Shown here: piece by piece, positions 10,741-21,831 of the stretch
Position numbering within the stretch: the stretch's first letter is position 1
Layout: every line of letters starts with the position of its first letter
Assembly (NCBI GenBank): GCA_946902875.1
Contig: OX336343.1
Coordinates: 17,903,596-17,967,595 of the forward strand
DNA from: Nematopogon swammerdamellus
Taxonomy: Eukaryota; Arthropoda; Insecta; Lepidoptera; Adelidae
DNA: 64,000 nt
Direction of reading: 5' to 3'
Program-made: the position numbers and the translations under genes
Notes under the pieces: generated by a model
The model's input: the letters and a program-made list of their open reading frames with translations, nothing else
Database searches by the model: none
Told to the model about the DNA's origin: nothing

Positions 10741-12396
10741 GCCTACGCTGAAGTTATAAAACCGAAATGTTCATACTACTGTTCTCACGAGAATTTCCCA
10801 AACATTCTAACCAACTCCCATTCTTTGGCCAAAGACAATGAAAATCGCACAGATGTTCCGAACATTAAGGTGCCACAAGCAAGGTAATTACTGTATTAGT
10901 GATGATCACAAAAAAATGGTTCCTTTAGAAATTGTAGGGAAAAGAGAACAGACATTTGGTGTTGACGGCACACCTGCGCGGTTCAAATGTTCGCTACCCA
11001 AACCCCAAGTCATAAACTTTACTGCACCATAGATAATTGATATTGTCTAAGTATTATTGTATTATATTACCCTCTTTTTGGCTTCGCCGTAGTCGGGTAA
11101 AAATTCGACACTCTGACGAGAACGATTTTCATAAAAAAATTGTACCTACGTAAAAATGGAAACATCAGCCCTAGTTCATTCATTATTCCAGAGTACCTAC
11201 GTTACGGGGCCTTTTCTAAGTTTCATGTTTCAAGGATACAGATCCAAACCAGTGGATATCTACGGCAGCACGAAATAAATACCGTAGGTGTCATTGCACA
11301 GCACGCACACGGTGTCGATACATTAGCAGCGATCCATTAACACCGCCCCCGCCCGTGACCTCCGCCCAGGGGTCGGGGGGTCGCATTGCTTTGTCGCTCC
11401 GTCACTTTATAATGGAACATCATTTGTGTCAAAACTCTATAAATAAATCCATCTCTGTCTTTATCTAATGGCCCTGAGCAAAAAGGGGTGAGCTAGTCAG
11501 GCGGTTTCTGAAAATCTGAGACCCCCCCCCCCCCCCCCCGTTTTTTCCCGATTGCGGTGAAGTATACATACACGGGTCTGCATATATGAAGTAAGTCCTA
11601 GTTTCAACCACGTTCCCTCATACTAGATTTTAAACCACTGATCGGTTTTTTATCGATATGCTCAAGTATCATTTGATTCTGGTACCTAATTGAGTCCCAT
11701 TGAGTCATCTATCACATCAGTAAACCTAAGAAAAAAATTGCAGATATGTTTGATAAATCTATGGAGATTCCGAAAGGTAACGCACATTCGGTGTTTTGGA
11801 ATCGTGCGTTGATGATAATCTATGTCTAGTTGCAAACTTTAGATAAACATAGACCAATTTTATTATTTCGAATAACTTAATTTTTAATGTACTTAAGTGA
11901 TGTCCCGAATCTTGGGCCAGATGTCCCGGAAAAAAATATTGTCGTAAGGAAGTCTCCAATCTTTTTCTCTGTTCCTCGAAGTTTAGGTAAATAAGCCCTG
12001 CCTATTCCTATCATCATTGATAATAATCACACATGAAATCATGGAGTTGGGGAAACCTCCATGCATATATACCTAGCATACAAATTATTCAATGGTCCAT
12101 GCCGAGACAAGACGCACGAACCATCCGCAATACAAACCATCGAGGCGGTTAATGAAAAATCGACATACCCATTGCAGTTGCCGATACATTTTAACCAAAT
12201 AATATCCGAATCATCCAGCTAAATGTATTGAAATGAAATTCGCCACTCGTTATCGAAGAATTCTTAAGGATGGTGTATCTTTATGCCATCACTGGATGTC
12301 GATGCTTATCTCTCTCTTCCATAGCAATTAGCAGCTTTAGGGTCCTCGCGGCAGGTGGCTGTGTCGGTGAAGGGGCAGGGGCAGGGGGTATACTAA
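10741..12396. other. Spacer, no clear gene; poly(C) run
   Basis: Open frames at 10838-11032 and 11140-11340 (+) show no recognised domain. There is an uninterrupted C run of about 18 at 11522-11539. No repeat family was assigned. Confidence 0.35.
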
Positions 12397-12645
12397 TTGA
12401 GGCAATATTTATTTGCAACATGGCGCCGGGGATACAAATGGTCGGCCATTAGGAACGCCATTTGGCGCGGCGGCTCCGGTAATGCGCTGCCGAAAAAACG
12501 GACGCGGCAGATGGCGCGTGCGCCGATGCCGGCTGATACAGGCGGGGAACACACTTGGAACACGGGCTGCGACCCTGCACCACGCCATACTGTCACTACG
12601 AAGTTAGGAGCCAAAATACGCGACTCCTTGATGGCTGGGAACTAA
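12397..12645. other. GC-balanced block with overlapping open frames
   Basis: A patch rich in ggcgcc and cgcggcgg motifs is open in more than one plus-strand frame and on the minus strand. None has a recognisable domain. Multi-frame openness suggests composition, not coding. It could equally be conserved non-coding DNA. Confidence 0.25.
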
Positions 12646-12719
12646 TATTACTAATACTTGTAGACTAAATTCAAAACGACAAAGTAGGTAACGTGGCAAA
12701 TAAGCAGTAACTCCGATAT

Positions 12720-12850
12720 AACCAGACCCAGCGCCTCCGCGCCGCCGCGCCGCCTTCCCACCCCACCGCCGCTGCCGCGCCGGTCGTCCGTCAGCTGTAA
12801 AGGTCTATCGGGAATCGGTGAAGTTCTGTCAGTTTTGACAGTACGTAGGG
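12720..12850. other. GC-rich tract
   Basis: Dense cgccgccgcgccgcc-type sequence with no gene attached. Possibly regulatory. Confidence 0.2.
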
Positions 12851-12950
12851 AGTAGGTACCTAATCGAAGATCAGAAGTGAACCAGCATTCGTTATTTTGA
12901 ACGTTTTCTAATAGGTATAATATACACCACTTCACAATTTCTTCGAATCG

Positions 12951-13227
12951 GCCAATTTCGCCAATCGGATGAATATTTCGACCAATCAGAGGGCATGTTA
13001 ACGCGTGTGATCACGTTGCATGTTACACGTGCTGTTCAGTTTTTTATAGAGGTTGGAAGTTGCCAGTCATGGCAGCAGGATACCTTCCCCAGAGGAAGTG
13101 GCGCGATACGGCGGCAGTTGAGTGGGTGAAACCATTACAATGTTGGCAACGTGCGTTAACTGATGCTGATACAATATTGAAGATACCGAACAAGTGGCTT
13201 AATGAATACCTAGCTTTTTTTTCCTGA
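12951..13227 (+). CDS. Small ORF behind a CCAAT cluster (hypothetical)
   Basis: ATG at 13069 opens 52 codons ending at TGA 13225-13227. The protein begins MAAGYLPQRKWRDTAAVEWV and ends NKWLNEYLAFF. Three CCAAT boxes (12952, 12961, 12982) and a TATA-like tttttatag (13041) lie upstream. The TATA is only about 25 bp before the ATG, which would put the start of transcription at or after the ATG, so the promoter does not fit well. The function is unknown and the ORF may be chance. Confidence 0.2.
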
Positions 13228-13280
13228 TTATCTTACGAAACACGGTTATCGATCACACTCACGGTGTCCACTATACATAT

Positions 13281-13348
13281 ATGTAAAGCAAAGAGTTTGT
13301 ATTACGTCGCTAAGCGCAGCGACGTAATACAAACTCTTTGATGTAAAG
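13281..13348. mobile_element. 52-bp perfect palindrome with 8-bp TSD (hAT-type micro-foldback)
   Basis: 23-bp arms (13289-13311 and 13318-13340, starting caaagagtttgtattacg) surround a 6-base loop. The direct repeat atgtaaag flanks at 13281-13288 and 13341-13348. An 8-bp TSD and a CA-start TIR fit the hAT superfamily. A second, degraded copy with its own 8-bp TSD is at 19834-19868. The elements consist of almost nothing but TIRs. Confidence 0.85.
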
Positions 13349-13904
13349 AATCATTTTGTTACCTTGCCGGCCGGATCTTTCAGGGGGTTAATATGTATCG
13401 AAAACTGACAGACATGGTAGTAATCTTATAAACAGTTCAGTTTTTATCTTTTATGGTACGGAACCTAAAAGTACCTAATCAAAATATTGAAAAGATAAGG
13501 TTAAAAAATGAAGGTGAACGCGAAAATGAATGTGTTTTGAACAGTATAAGATTAATGTTCAAAACACCACAAAAATGCCACACTTCCTTTACAAGATAAA
13601 ACACTTGAATAACTGTTAAGAGAGTTCTGACAGACTCGAGTGTTTCAAGTCGCTCCCTCGCTCTAGCTTCCTTGCACATTTGGCCAATCCTGTAAATATT
13701 ACAAGAACCGACACGCTCTGTTTTGTTTATCACTTCCGGTTTCTTGTATAGTGTGGGTGTGGTTTCCGTCTATCAGTATAGTTTCGCATTTCGTTATTTC
13801 TTTCCTGAAAATTGTTTCTACTAATTTAGGTCTTGTTTAATTAAACTCTAAATCACGTGATCGCTTTGTCATTCCAAATTTGATATAAAGAATCCCATCC
13901 CAGC
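13349..13904. other. Spacer, no gene seen
   Basis: The minus-strand frame at 13479-13733 has no recognised domain. Confidence 0.3.
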
Positions 13905-14060
13905 CATCGATGTTCCCAGCGGTTTGCTCCACGATTTGGATTCCATGTAAAACCGTTGGTCTCTTTCCTTACCTTTACTATGTGGTAGGGCAAGAACAGC
14001 CTGGATTGATACCACCGCACTGATCGGTGAAGGGTCTTAACGGTTGTGAAATATAGCTCG
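13905..14060 (+). mobile_element. Old SINE fragment (end of T5, start of X)
   Basis: Contains gatttggattccatgtaaaa, ctctttccttacc, ggtagggcaag and taccaccgcactga in SINE order but heavily diverged. Both ends are lost. Confidence 0.6.
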
Positions 14061-14361
14061 GGTAGGAACGGTATTAGCATTTAGACTCCGAGGAACGAAG
14101 AGCCGAAGGAAGTTATTAGTAGATAACATTGGTTTGCAGTTTGCAGTAAAGATAACGCAAATGGGGGAGCGTAAAAACATGGTAAAAACCGAACATGCGA
14201 AGCAGTATGCGAAGGTGATTAGTTTGATAGGATGCGAAGGAAATTAACGTTGGCTTATCTATCAACAATAATTACGTTGATTGTTCACAATAATTATATG
14301 TAGTGTAATATTACCTAAATGAGTGTAACATTTAAATTGTTTTATTTGAAATGTTTGTCTA

Positions 14362-14530
14362 TAGGCCCAATTTCACCACTTAATGTTCTTGCCTTTAGTA
14401 ATGTAATCAACTCGTGTCAACTGTATGAGAAATGCTACTTTAACGACAGATAAATTTTAACCGAGTCTTAACCGGAGCTGGTTAAATCCATTAACCATTA
14501 ACCAAATAACGAATAGGTTATTAAAATTCG
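14362..14530. repeat. Dispersed repeat starting caatttcaccact
   Basis: The string with tttaaccgagtcttaacc and ccattaaccattaacc resembles a common insect MITE-like repeat (recalled from memory). No TSD was identified here and the inverse end is not evident. Confidence 0.35.
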
Positions 14531-15720
14531 ATAAGTAAATTATCTAAAATAAAATTATCACACATTAGTTTACGTAAATACCTACTTACCTAATACCCTT
14601 TTGAGAAAGCATTTCAATTTTATAGGTCCATGGTAGGTATAGGTCGCATCCACGCTTCGCATCCACGGAATCAATTTGTAATTGTATATTGTCTATTGAA
14701 CATGCTTATCTCGAATCTTTTCATAATTTCTTTATTTGATATCCGGTTCGATTACACCCACGAAAAAAAGAGCGGGCAAAAAACTTCGCAGTTTTTTTTA
14801 GAACGTCTTTTTACGATAGGTATTTAGTAAATAACCACATAATATTATATGCCGCAATTGTGGCCGCAATCGAATATATGTCTCATGGTAATATTTTCAG
14901 CATTATATGTTTTAATTGTAAGATAAAAACTGAAACTGTAACGATAAGGAAACATCAACTCACTCAATACTTCACCCGTTTGCTCACCATGCGGGTGCCC
15001 TGGCGAGGAAAAAGTTAAAAAATTCAGAACTGTCATTATACAATATCACTTAACCTATTCCCCAGTGGTCTTTATCATACATTGCGTACAATCTCGCGTA
15101 CAATTTAACATAGTCCTCGTTAGAGATGAGACTCTTTCTACTTCTGAATGGAAGTATTTCTTTAATCGGAAGTTTATTGGAAACTTGTTAAAATGTTTAG
15201 AGCACTTCCAAATTGGGAAGCTGATTATAATCACATTTCAAGTGTTCACTTCGTAAAATCTCCGTTCTACAAATTATCTATTTATATTTAAATATTGTAA
15301 ATACAATTTACTTGAATTTGACGTTAAATAAAACTTACTTTACAAGTGGGCACGAGAACACCCTTAAAACAAACGTCTGTCTGAAATCTGGGCTTCAAAG
15401 TTGATTACGTTTATCACCATCGATGTCTAATTTACATCAATGTTTATCACTACCTACCTATTTGTGCTAAACACAAAAAAATGTAATTAGAAACAAACCT
15501 AAAAAAAAAAAATAAAAAATAATAAACGCTAATCATAAAACTTGATGGACCTTAGAAAGAATACTTCATACGTTTGAAAAGGTTTCCGACGGTGACTTAT
15601 CTATCACTGGTCCCCATTCCTACGCACACAATTTTAAAGACGGTTCATACATATAGCTACGTACGTGTTGATGAAGATACATATGTAAGTAAGGTACAGC
15701 AGAGAAAAATATAAGTACTT
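14531..15720. other. AT-rich spacer, no gene seen
   Basis: Frames at 14630-14827 and 15065-15256 (+) have no recognised domain. Confidence 0.3.
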
Positions 15721-15724
15721 ACTT

Positions 15725-15910
15725 TAGTAATTTCGTTTTTTCACTTGACTGACAAGTTTATAACCGCTCCATCCTTTTGAATGTATTCTATGGTGCGGAC
15801 AATAGCGTCGCGTGCGGCGTGCCCTAATTCGATAAAACTCCGCCGGTGGCGGCGGCGGCGGAGGCGTGCGACGCGACGACGAGACGTCGCGGACGCGCAA
15901 GCTTGTAAAC
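15725..15910 (-). promoter_or_regulatory. Possible GC-rich first exon with splice donor, minus strand
   Basis: A CpG-rich block (15800-15900) is followed on the minus strand by a 62-codon frame that ends near actaaagtaagtac at about 15725. The gtaagt is a good donor. A Pro run (seven Pro) marks low complexity. It may be a 5' UTR exon. No partner exon is visible. Confidence 0.25.
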
Positions 15911-16196
15911 AAACAAACTAGCTGTCAGACTGACAGCAGGCACTCCAAACTGACACCTCCAAGGTGCCGGCGTCATCCATCAACCGCTCGGCTCGCTCGA
16001 CGATGATAACATCTCTCTACATTTTCCACGCGACTGTGTTAAATGTCAAATGCTTTTTAGAAAATCACTCTAAATTAATTTTATCAGTTACATTTTTATT
16101 AGAATTAATATGAGCTTTTATTATCCCTCATTTTACACTTCATACCTAAGTTGCTTATTAATATTTAAGTAGGTAGTTTTTTATAGACAGCCTGCA

Positions 16197-16283
16197 CGGG
16201 TGTCTGTGCCCAAAACTTCATCGGAACATCAGACACAGCCAACTCCTCGCGAAACCACGCTCATAGCGGCGCCATGCCAGGTA
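16197..16283 (-). repeat. Dispersed repeat F
   Basis: Reverse complement of 46485-46575: both carry ctggcatggcgcc, gagcgtggtttc and ggctgtgtctgat. Two copies are seen in the window. The family is unknown. Confidence 0.6.
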
Positions 16284-17876
16284 ATACCTATCGCTGACAA
16301 AAAGGTCGTAATCATAATTAATTCATGTGCCATATAAAGATCCCCGATTATACAGGGTGTCCCAGAAACCGACGATAATCCTTTGACAGCTGATAGGGCT
16401 GCTAATTACCTCTCAGAATATCTAATTTTAGGTTTAGTAAAAATGGCTTAGTTTTTGAGATATTGCCATTTTTGTAAAAATCCAAAATTTTCTCCCTCAG
16501 CTCATTTTTTTAAATGTCACAAGTACAAATGCAAGATTTTTGTTAAATCTAGTTTTTAACCGACTTCCAAAAAAGGAGGAGGTTCTCAATTCGTCTGTAT
16601 GTTTTTTTTTATTTTTTTTTTTATTTTTTATTTTTTTATTTTTTTGTATGTTTGTTACGCGATTTCTCCGTCAATTGAGGGCCGATTTAGAAAATTCTTT
16701 TTTTGTTAGTTAGGTCATACTTCCGAGGTGGTCCCATTTCAATTTTATCGAAATTGGTTCAGTGGTTTTCGAAAAATCAGCATAATACTATGGTGTGTGG
16801 TTACCTTCAGCAAAACTTGTGATGTGGTCGTTTTCGGCAATTTTCAGTTTGATAAATTAGTATGGTGTGTGGTTACCTTCAGCAAAACATTTGTGATGTG
16901 GACTTATTCAGCAATTTGCAGTCTGACACATATGGCGAATAATTCTGTACCACTTCAATCGATTTCGATTATTCGATTTCGATTATTCTTTTTTATGTAA
17001 TATTACTAAAAAGAATGAAATAAAAACTGTTTTAAAAAATATTAAACCGATTTCCAAAAAACAAAAAAAAAAAAACTAAAAAGTATTAAATACCTAATAT
17101 TTTGAAATTTTCTCTGTCCTGTTGAAATACATGAATCGATATACTAGTGATACATATTCGGACCCTTGTTTCATGAATATTCTAAATTTGAAATTTTTTT
17201 ATCTTTTCCGACCGGCGTTTAATTTATTATGGTACCTGGCCAGTACCTACTGTACCGAGTACCATCGAGCTGGTTTGATGATGGAGACAGAAGGTGGCCA
17301 TAGGAACTCCTAAACTACACATGATAAACCCATCGTGTTTGGGCTCGTTGCATTTGTCTTCACGAGAAATTTACTTTAGACCTAAAAGATTCTCAATTCG
17401 ACGGTATGTTTTCTTTTTTTGGATGTTTGTTACGCGATTACTCCGTCAATTGTGGGCCGATTTTGAAAATTCTTTTTTTTTTTATTTGAAAGGGGATAAC
17501 CCTGAGGTTTTTGAAGTGAAAACTTCTTTAGCGGCTCTTGGCACTTTTTTAGGTGGGTAAAAATGTATAACTCGCGACATCGCGTCAGCGTCATTTTTAA
17601 AATGAAACCTTAAGTCATTGCGTTAAGGGTTAAGTTAGAGTGGCACGGGATCTGCCGGCACTCCCGGAGTGCAACTGTTAAGTAGGGTTCCGTAACACGT
17701 TTATGTCTGTCCATTCTACTAAGTTCTGCAAAATGAATGTAGGGTTCCGTAACATATGCATGTCTATCCGTTCTACTAAATTTTACAATTTTCAACCAAG
17801 GTCCTCCGACGGTTATTTTATAATAAAAGTAGGCTTCCGTAACACGTTTATGTCTGTCCATTCTACTAAGTTCTGC

Positions 17877-18223
17877 AACATCACCTACAACGTCTGTGAT
17901 GTCAGCCCATAACACCAGTGCCATGTCAGTGCTTCCCCCTTTGATCGTGCTGACTACACTGAACTGGTCGGAAAACACAAACTATTTACATAGCCGTTTC
18001 GACCGACGTTTAATTCAGTGCGGTGGTACCAACCCGGGAAGGTTAAACCCTACCACCAAGTAAAATTACGAGGGAAGGGACTTACAGTTTTACGAGGAAT
18101 CCGAACCTTGGTCAGCCTCCAACGGTCAGCGGTCACCCATCTAAGTACTGACCGCACCCAGCGTTGCTTAAAATTCAATAGCGACAGTTGACTGTCTGCA
18201 CCACTGAGCTATCGAAGCTGACG
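17877..18223 (-). mobile_element. SINE copy with intact 5S-like and A-box motifs
   Basis: The minus strand reads gtcagcttcgatagctcagt, then ttaagcaacgctgggtgcgg, tcagtacttagatgggtgac, then the ggttcggattcc block and X. This copy keeps the longest 5S-like core in the window. The 3' end is fused to a gggttccgtaaca repeat, so the poly(A) tail is lost. Confidence 0.8.
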
Positions 18224-18353
18224 TGGTCCTATTTTAATTGGGTCAAGATCGGATTGGAAAGCGAGGCGGAATCGCGAGGCCGAAGGCCGAGCGATTCCGC
18301 CGAGTACATTAATAGCAAAAAATTACTAAAAAAAACTGTGAAATAAAAAAAAT

Positions 18354-18710
18354 GTTTTAAAAAACATAAAACCGACTTCCTAAAAAAAGTAAAACTAAAA
18401 AACTATTTAAAATAAAAATATAAAAACCGCCTTCAAAAATATATGAAATAAAAACCTAAAAAAAAAAACCAACCCTAGAGTTGAAGGCGGTGCTAAAGCA
18501 AGCAAAAATGATGCATGAAAGAAAACATGAGTGGATGATAATATCCTTTGTGATTTGTGTAGCCTTTTTAGCACCGCCTTCAACTCTAGGGTTGGTTTTT
18601 TTTTTTAGGTTTTTATTTCATATATTTTTGAAGGCGGTTTTTATATTTTTATTTTAAATAGTTTTTTAGTTTTACTTTTTTTAGGAAGTCGGTTTTATGT
18701 TTTTTAAAAC
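18354..18710. repeat. Inverted repeat, 144-bp arms
   Basis: Arms 18354-18497 and 18567-18710 are essentially exact inverse copies around a 69-bp loop. They include aaccgacttcc and aaccgccttcaa motifs. It is a foldback or MITE of the aaccgacttcc family and would form a strong hairpin if transcribed. Confidence 0.85.
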
Positions 18711-19111
18711 TTTTTTGTCAAATATTTCTGAAAGGTAAGGCTTTCACGCGGTATAATTTATTTTTTCATTTTTAATCCTGCTTAGCTGAAAAACGACTTA
18801 AGAGCCACATGTTAATTTTTTTTCAGCCTCGTCCCTTGATTTTGGCCCTTAGCGGTGAAAAAAAAAAATTACTACACTAAAGTGGCATTATGCAACGAAA
18901 ATACGCCCATCTAATGTACTTTTTAAAATGGTACATTACATACCGATTTGCCCAATAATTTATGAGATATTGTTATTTAACTTCAAAAGTACCTCGGAAT
19001 TTGATAACTGTTCTACCAACTACGAATTGGAATAAAATAAACACTTGAAGTAATTGGTCCTTAATAACCTGTTAAAGTAGATGTTCAAATTGTTTACTAC
19101 CTGCACGAATG

Positions 19112-19324
19112 CTAGCTAGACATCTTCTCACAAATACCCGGTTGATGCGTCGAGCAAGTACTCGATGCAAGTGCAGATACGTCCACCTGAGCTACTGCCG
19201 TAATTCTTTCTTTGATCTCTATCAAGTTTTCCACCGGTTTCCCGTAAACTTTTTCTTTTAAATAGCCCGAATGATAAAAATCTAACAGATTTAAATCCTT
19301 AAAGTCTTTTAGAAGATGTACCAT
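19112..19324 (-). pseudogene. Mariner-like transposase C-terminal fragment
   Basis: The frame contains KDLNLLDFYHSGYLKEKVYG and IKERITAVAQV. This matches the SPDLNPLDFFLWGYLKEKVY region of IS630/Tc1/mariner transposases, where the D of LDF is the third catalytic residue. It is retained here. The fragment opens at the palindrome junction. The site of the micro-foldback in the opposite arm is still empty here. Confidence 0.75.
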
Positions 19325-19440
19325 TGGCCATACGGAGGGAGATGTGGTTGCAAAATGATGGCTGCCCAGCCCATTACGCTAGAGAAGTGCGTAATTTTTT
19401 AGACCAAGCATATCCCCACAGATGGATCGGACGTCTAGAT
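19324..19440 (+). pseudogene. Mariner-like transposase middle fragment
   Basis: An open frame reads LQNDGCPAHYAREVRNFLDQ then AYPHRWIGR. This fits the second catalytic Asp block (DGAPxH...VRxxL...RWIGR) of the family. The frame has no ATG at its start (the first is at 19342). It is cut at the LINE insertion, after the target acgtctagatca. Confidence 0.8.
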
Positions 19441-19718
19441 CAGCCGTCAGTCAGTCAGCGTGTAAGCGTCCACTGCTGGACTCTGGAGGCTGGCCTCTCC
19501 AATTTTCTTCCAGTCCTCCCGGTCTTCAGCGGTACGGAACCACTGCTTTCCGCCGACGTACTTGATGTCGTCGTCCCACCTGCCGGGTGGTCTTCCCACA
19601 CTCCGTTTTCCTGTCCACGGCCGCCATTGTAGGACACGGTTACTTCAATCATCATTCTTCTCATCGTCTCTTCGGCTAATGTGCCCAGCCCACTGCCACT
19701 TGAGCTACGTCTAGATCA
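19431..19718 (-). mobile_element. RTE-like LINE 3' end inserted in the transposase, 12-bp TSD
   Basis: Direct repeats acgtctagatca (19431-19442, 19707-19718) flank a 264-bp insert (19443-19706). The minus strand ends in (ctga)n. Its upstream end (agctcaagtggcagtggg) is the same as in the copy at 52916-53170, so the length may be fixed, not randomly truncated. It interrupts WIGR...SPDLNP of the mariner transposase. Confidence 0.85.
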
Positions 19719-19990
19719 CCAGATTTAAATCCGTTAGGTTTTTATCATTGGGGCTATTTAAAAGAAAATGTTTACGGGAAACCGGTGGAAAACTTGATAG
19801 AGCTCAAAGAAAGAATTACGGCCGTAGCTTAGGTGCAAAGAGTTTGTATTACGTATATACAAACTTTTTGCTCAGGTGGACGTATCTGCACTTGTATCGA
19901 GTACTTGCTCGACGCATCAACCGGGTATTTGTGAGAAGATGTCGAGCTAGCATTCGTGCCGGTGGTAAACAATTTGAACATCTACTTTAA
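19716..19990 (+). pseudogene. Mariner-like transposase C-terminus, catalytic Asp lost
   Basis: After the LINE insertion the frame reads SPDLNPLGFYHWGYLKENVY. Gly replaces the expected catalytic Asp. The frame continues to ERITAVA, is cut by the micro-foldback, and in a shifted frame ends GGKQFEHLL then stop at 19990, the usual end of this family. It is inactive. Confidence 0.75.
19826..19876. mobile_element. Second micro-foldback with 8-bp TSD
   Basis: caaagagtttgtattacgta and tacaaactttttg form an imperfect palindrome at 19834-19868, flanked by cttaggtg and ctcaggtg (one mismatch). The mirror arm at 19175-19195 has a single ctcaggtg with no insert. This proves the insertion and the 8-bp duplication. 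Confidence 0.85.
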
Positions 19991-20447
19991 CAGGTTAATA
20001 AGGACCAATTACTTCAAGTGTTTATTTTATTCCAATTCGTAGTTGGTAGAACAGTTATCAAATTCCGAGGTCCTTTTGAAGTTAAATAAAAATATCTCAT
20101 AAATTATTGGGCAAATCGGTAAGTGATGTACCATTTTAAAAACTACATTAGATGGGCGTATTTTTGTTGCATAATGCCACTTTAGTGTAGTAATTTTTTT
20201 TTTTTTTCACCGCGAAGGGCCAAATTCAAGGCAAGAGGCTGAAAAAAAATTAACATGTGGCTCTTAAGTCGTTTTTCAGCTAAGCAGGATTAAACATGAA
20301 AAAATAAATTATACCGTGTGAAAGCCATACTTTTCAGAAATATTTGACAAAAACTAGATTTAAGAAAATCTTGCATTTGTACTTGTGGCATTTAAAAAAA
20401 TGAGCTGAGGGAGAAAATTTTGGACTTTTACAAAAATGACAATATCT

Positions 20448-21830
20448 TCATCATAAAACATAATATTACCAACCGGAGGAAGTTATCCTGCTCTTACCAT
20501 AGGATAGAATTATAAGGGCGGGTTCAACGAGAATCCGGGGCACACGTGGAAAAATCATCAGATGGGTGGGGCTAGAAGTCGGCACCGGATTATTTTCTAC
20601 CGAAGAACAATATGTATATAGGTAGGTACCAACCTAGTAAGGAACACACTCTCCGGAAAACCGTTCCATACATATTTTCGCCGTACGACACAACACAGGA
20701 ATGATTTCGAAAAGAGACGTACTCAGAAGTTGGGTGTCAACGACATATGGATGTTCCGAGCGAGTCTGACGGGTGTTGCGGATACGGATCGGGGCAGGAG
20801 GGGTGAGGGAAGCCAATTCATAGATCACCGGCCATGGTAGTACCTATGAAACAGGCTAAGGGAACCGATGGTTCGTCTGCGGCGCAACAATTCATGTCAC
20901 GCCGCCGCCGCCGCTGGATAGAGTCCAAGGACGCCAACAAGTTTAGATAATTGGTTTAGAACATACACATTTTTAAACAATTTTACATTTGATACATATT
21001 TTCATGACATTGCATTATGTATGACCATGGTATTACTAATATTACCTATTTCATTCACAACTTCATTTCATTTCCTTTATAGAAAAGTAAGTACCTAGGT
21101 AAATTTTGGTATCTTTTTAATCTGATTTCAACCAACCACAAATCAATCAGCATTACAAATGCAGAATTTAGTTCACTCAAAGACGCAAACCCACGCAAGC
21201 CCGGCTGCGTGCACCTGTCTTGCAGCACGAAGCCAAATCCTAATCAAAATAATCAAAACCTCTTGCATTGTTCCGTGTTCCAACTTGGTTCCAACCAGTG
21301 AATATATCAGTGGTTGCATGCAACTTGCAACGGTGTCTTGTTGGAGCATGCATTTGATTTTTTATTTAATACAGTTTATTTTATTCTCGACTAACTGATC
21401 CGTGGCTCCGCTTGCGTTAAAATTTAATTAATAAACGCACTTTGCCGCTTAGCCTCCATCCCTCCATCCATCCGAAGATGTCACGAGTATGACAAATAGG
21501 TGAAAATAGTATCTAATTAATTGGTTTAGCCGCTCTCGACTTAATAAGCGAACATGCAAGCATCCTATGTTGCTTTTGTAATGTAAGCTGTGTGTTGGCG
21601 ACTATTTCATTTCATAAACGTTGTACGTCAGACAGAAGCTACCTACCTAAGGAAGCGACGTAGCAATGTGCAGAAGCAAATTGTATTTTTACCGTGTCGT
21701 CAAGTCAGAAACTTCAATGAGCAACTTACGTTAGATTACAAGTTTCTTTGATCAACACGCGACTATTGCATACACGTGGGAACCGGAACATGTTCAAATG
21801 TTTCACCATATTGTACTTACTAATAGAATA
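20448..21830. other. Spacer, no clear gene
   Basis: There is a short GCC-repeat patch at 20900-20917. Frames at 20634-20828 (-) and 21159-21398 (+) have no recognised domain. Confidence 0.3.
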
Positions 21831-21831
21831 T

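Larger units (their letters stand above)
16557..18715. mobile_element. Inserted block made of aaccgacttcc-type repeats and a SINE
   Basis: It splits the mariner left arm. It starts aaccgacttccaaaaaagg and ends with the inverse ggaagtcggtttta. A second internal copy of its body (gttacgcgat, ctccgtcaatt, gggccgatt) lies at 17385-17560. A near-tandem pair around ggtgtgtggttaccttcag is at about 16790 and 16862. Three gggttccgtaaca units lie at 17683-17880. Confidence 0.55.
16355..20447. mobile_element. Tc1/mariner-type element arranged as a large palindrome, with nested insertions
   Basis: The left end is cagggtgtcccagaaaccg after TA, a typical mariner-like terminus. Element segments at 16455-16556 and 18716-19262 are mirrored at 20348-20447 and 19750-20340, so two transposase ends face away from a junction near 19322. 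The right terminus is lost at about 20447. Nested inside are 16557-18715, a LINE end (19443-19706) and a micro-foldback (19834-19868). Confidence 0.75.

Noticed and set aside
12951..13069. A classic CCAAT/TATA promoter for the ORF at 13069
   Set aside because: The TATA lies about 25 bp before the ATG, so initiation would fall at or after the start codon. Kept only as a weak hypothesis.
17610..17978. 122-codon minus-strand ORF
   Set aside because: It runs through a SINE and three gggttccgtaaca units. The repeated peptide phrases mirror the DNA repeats.
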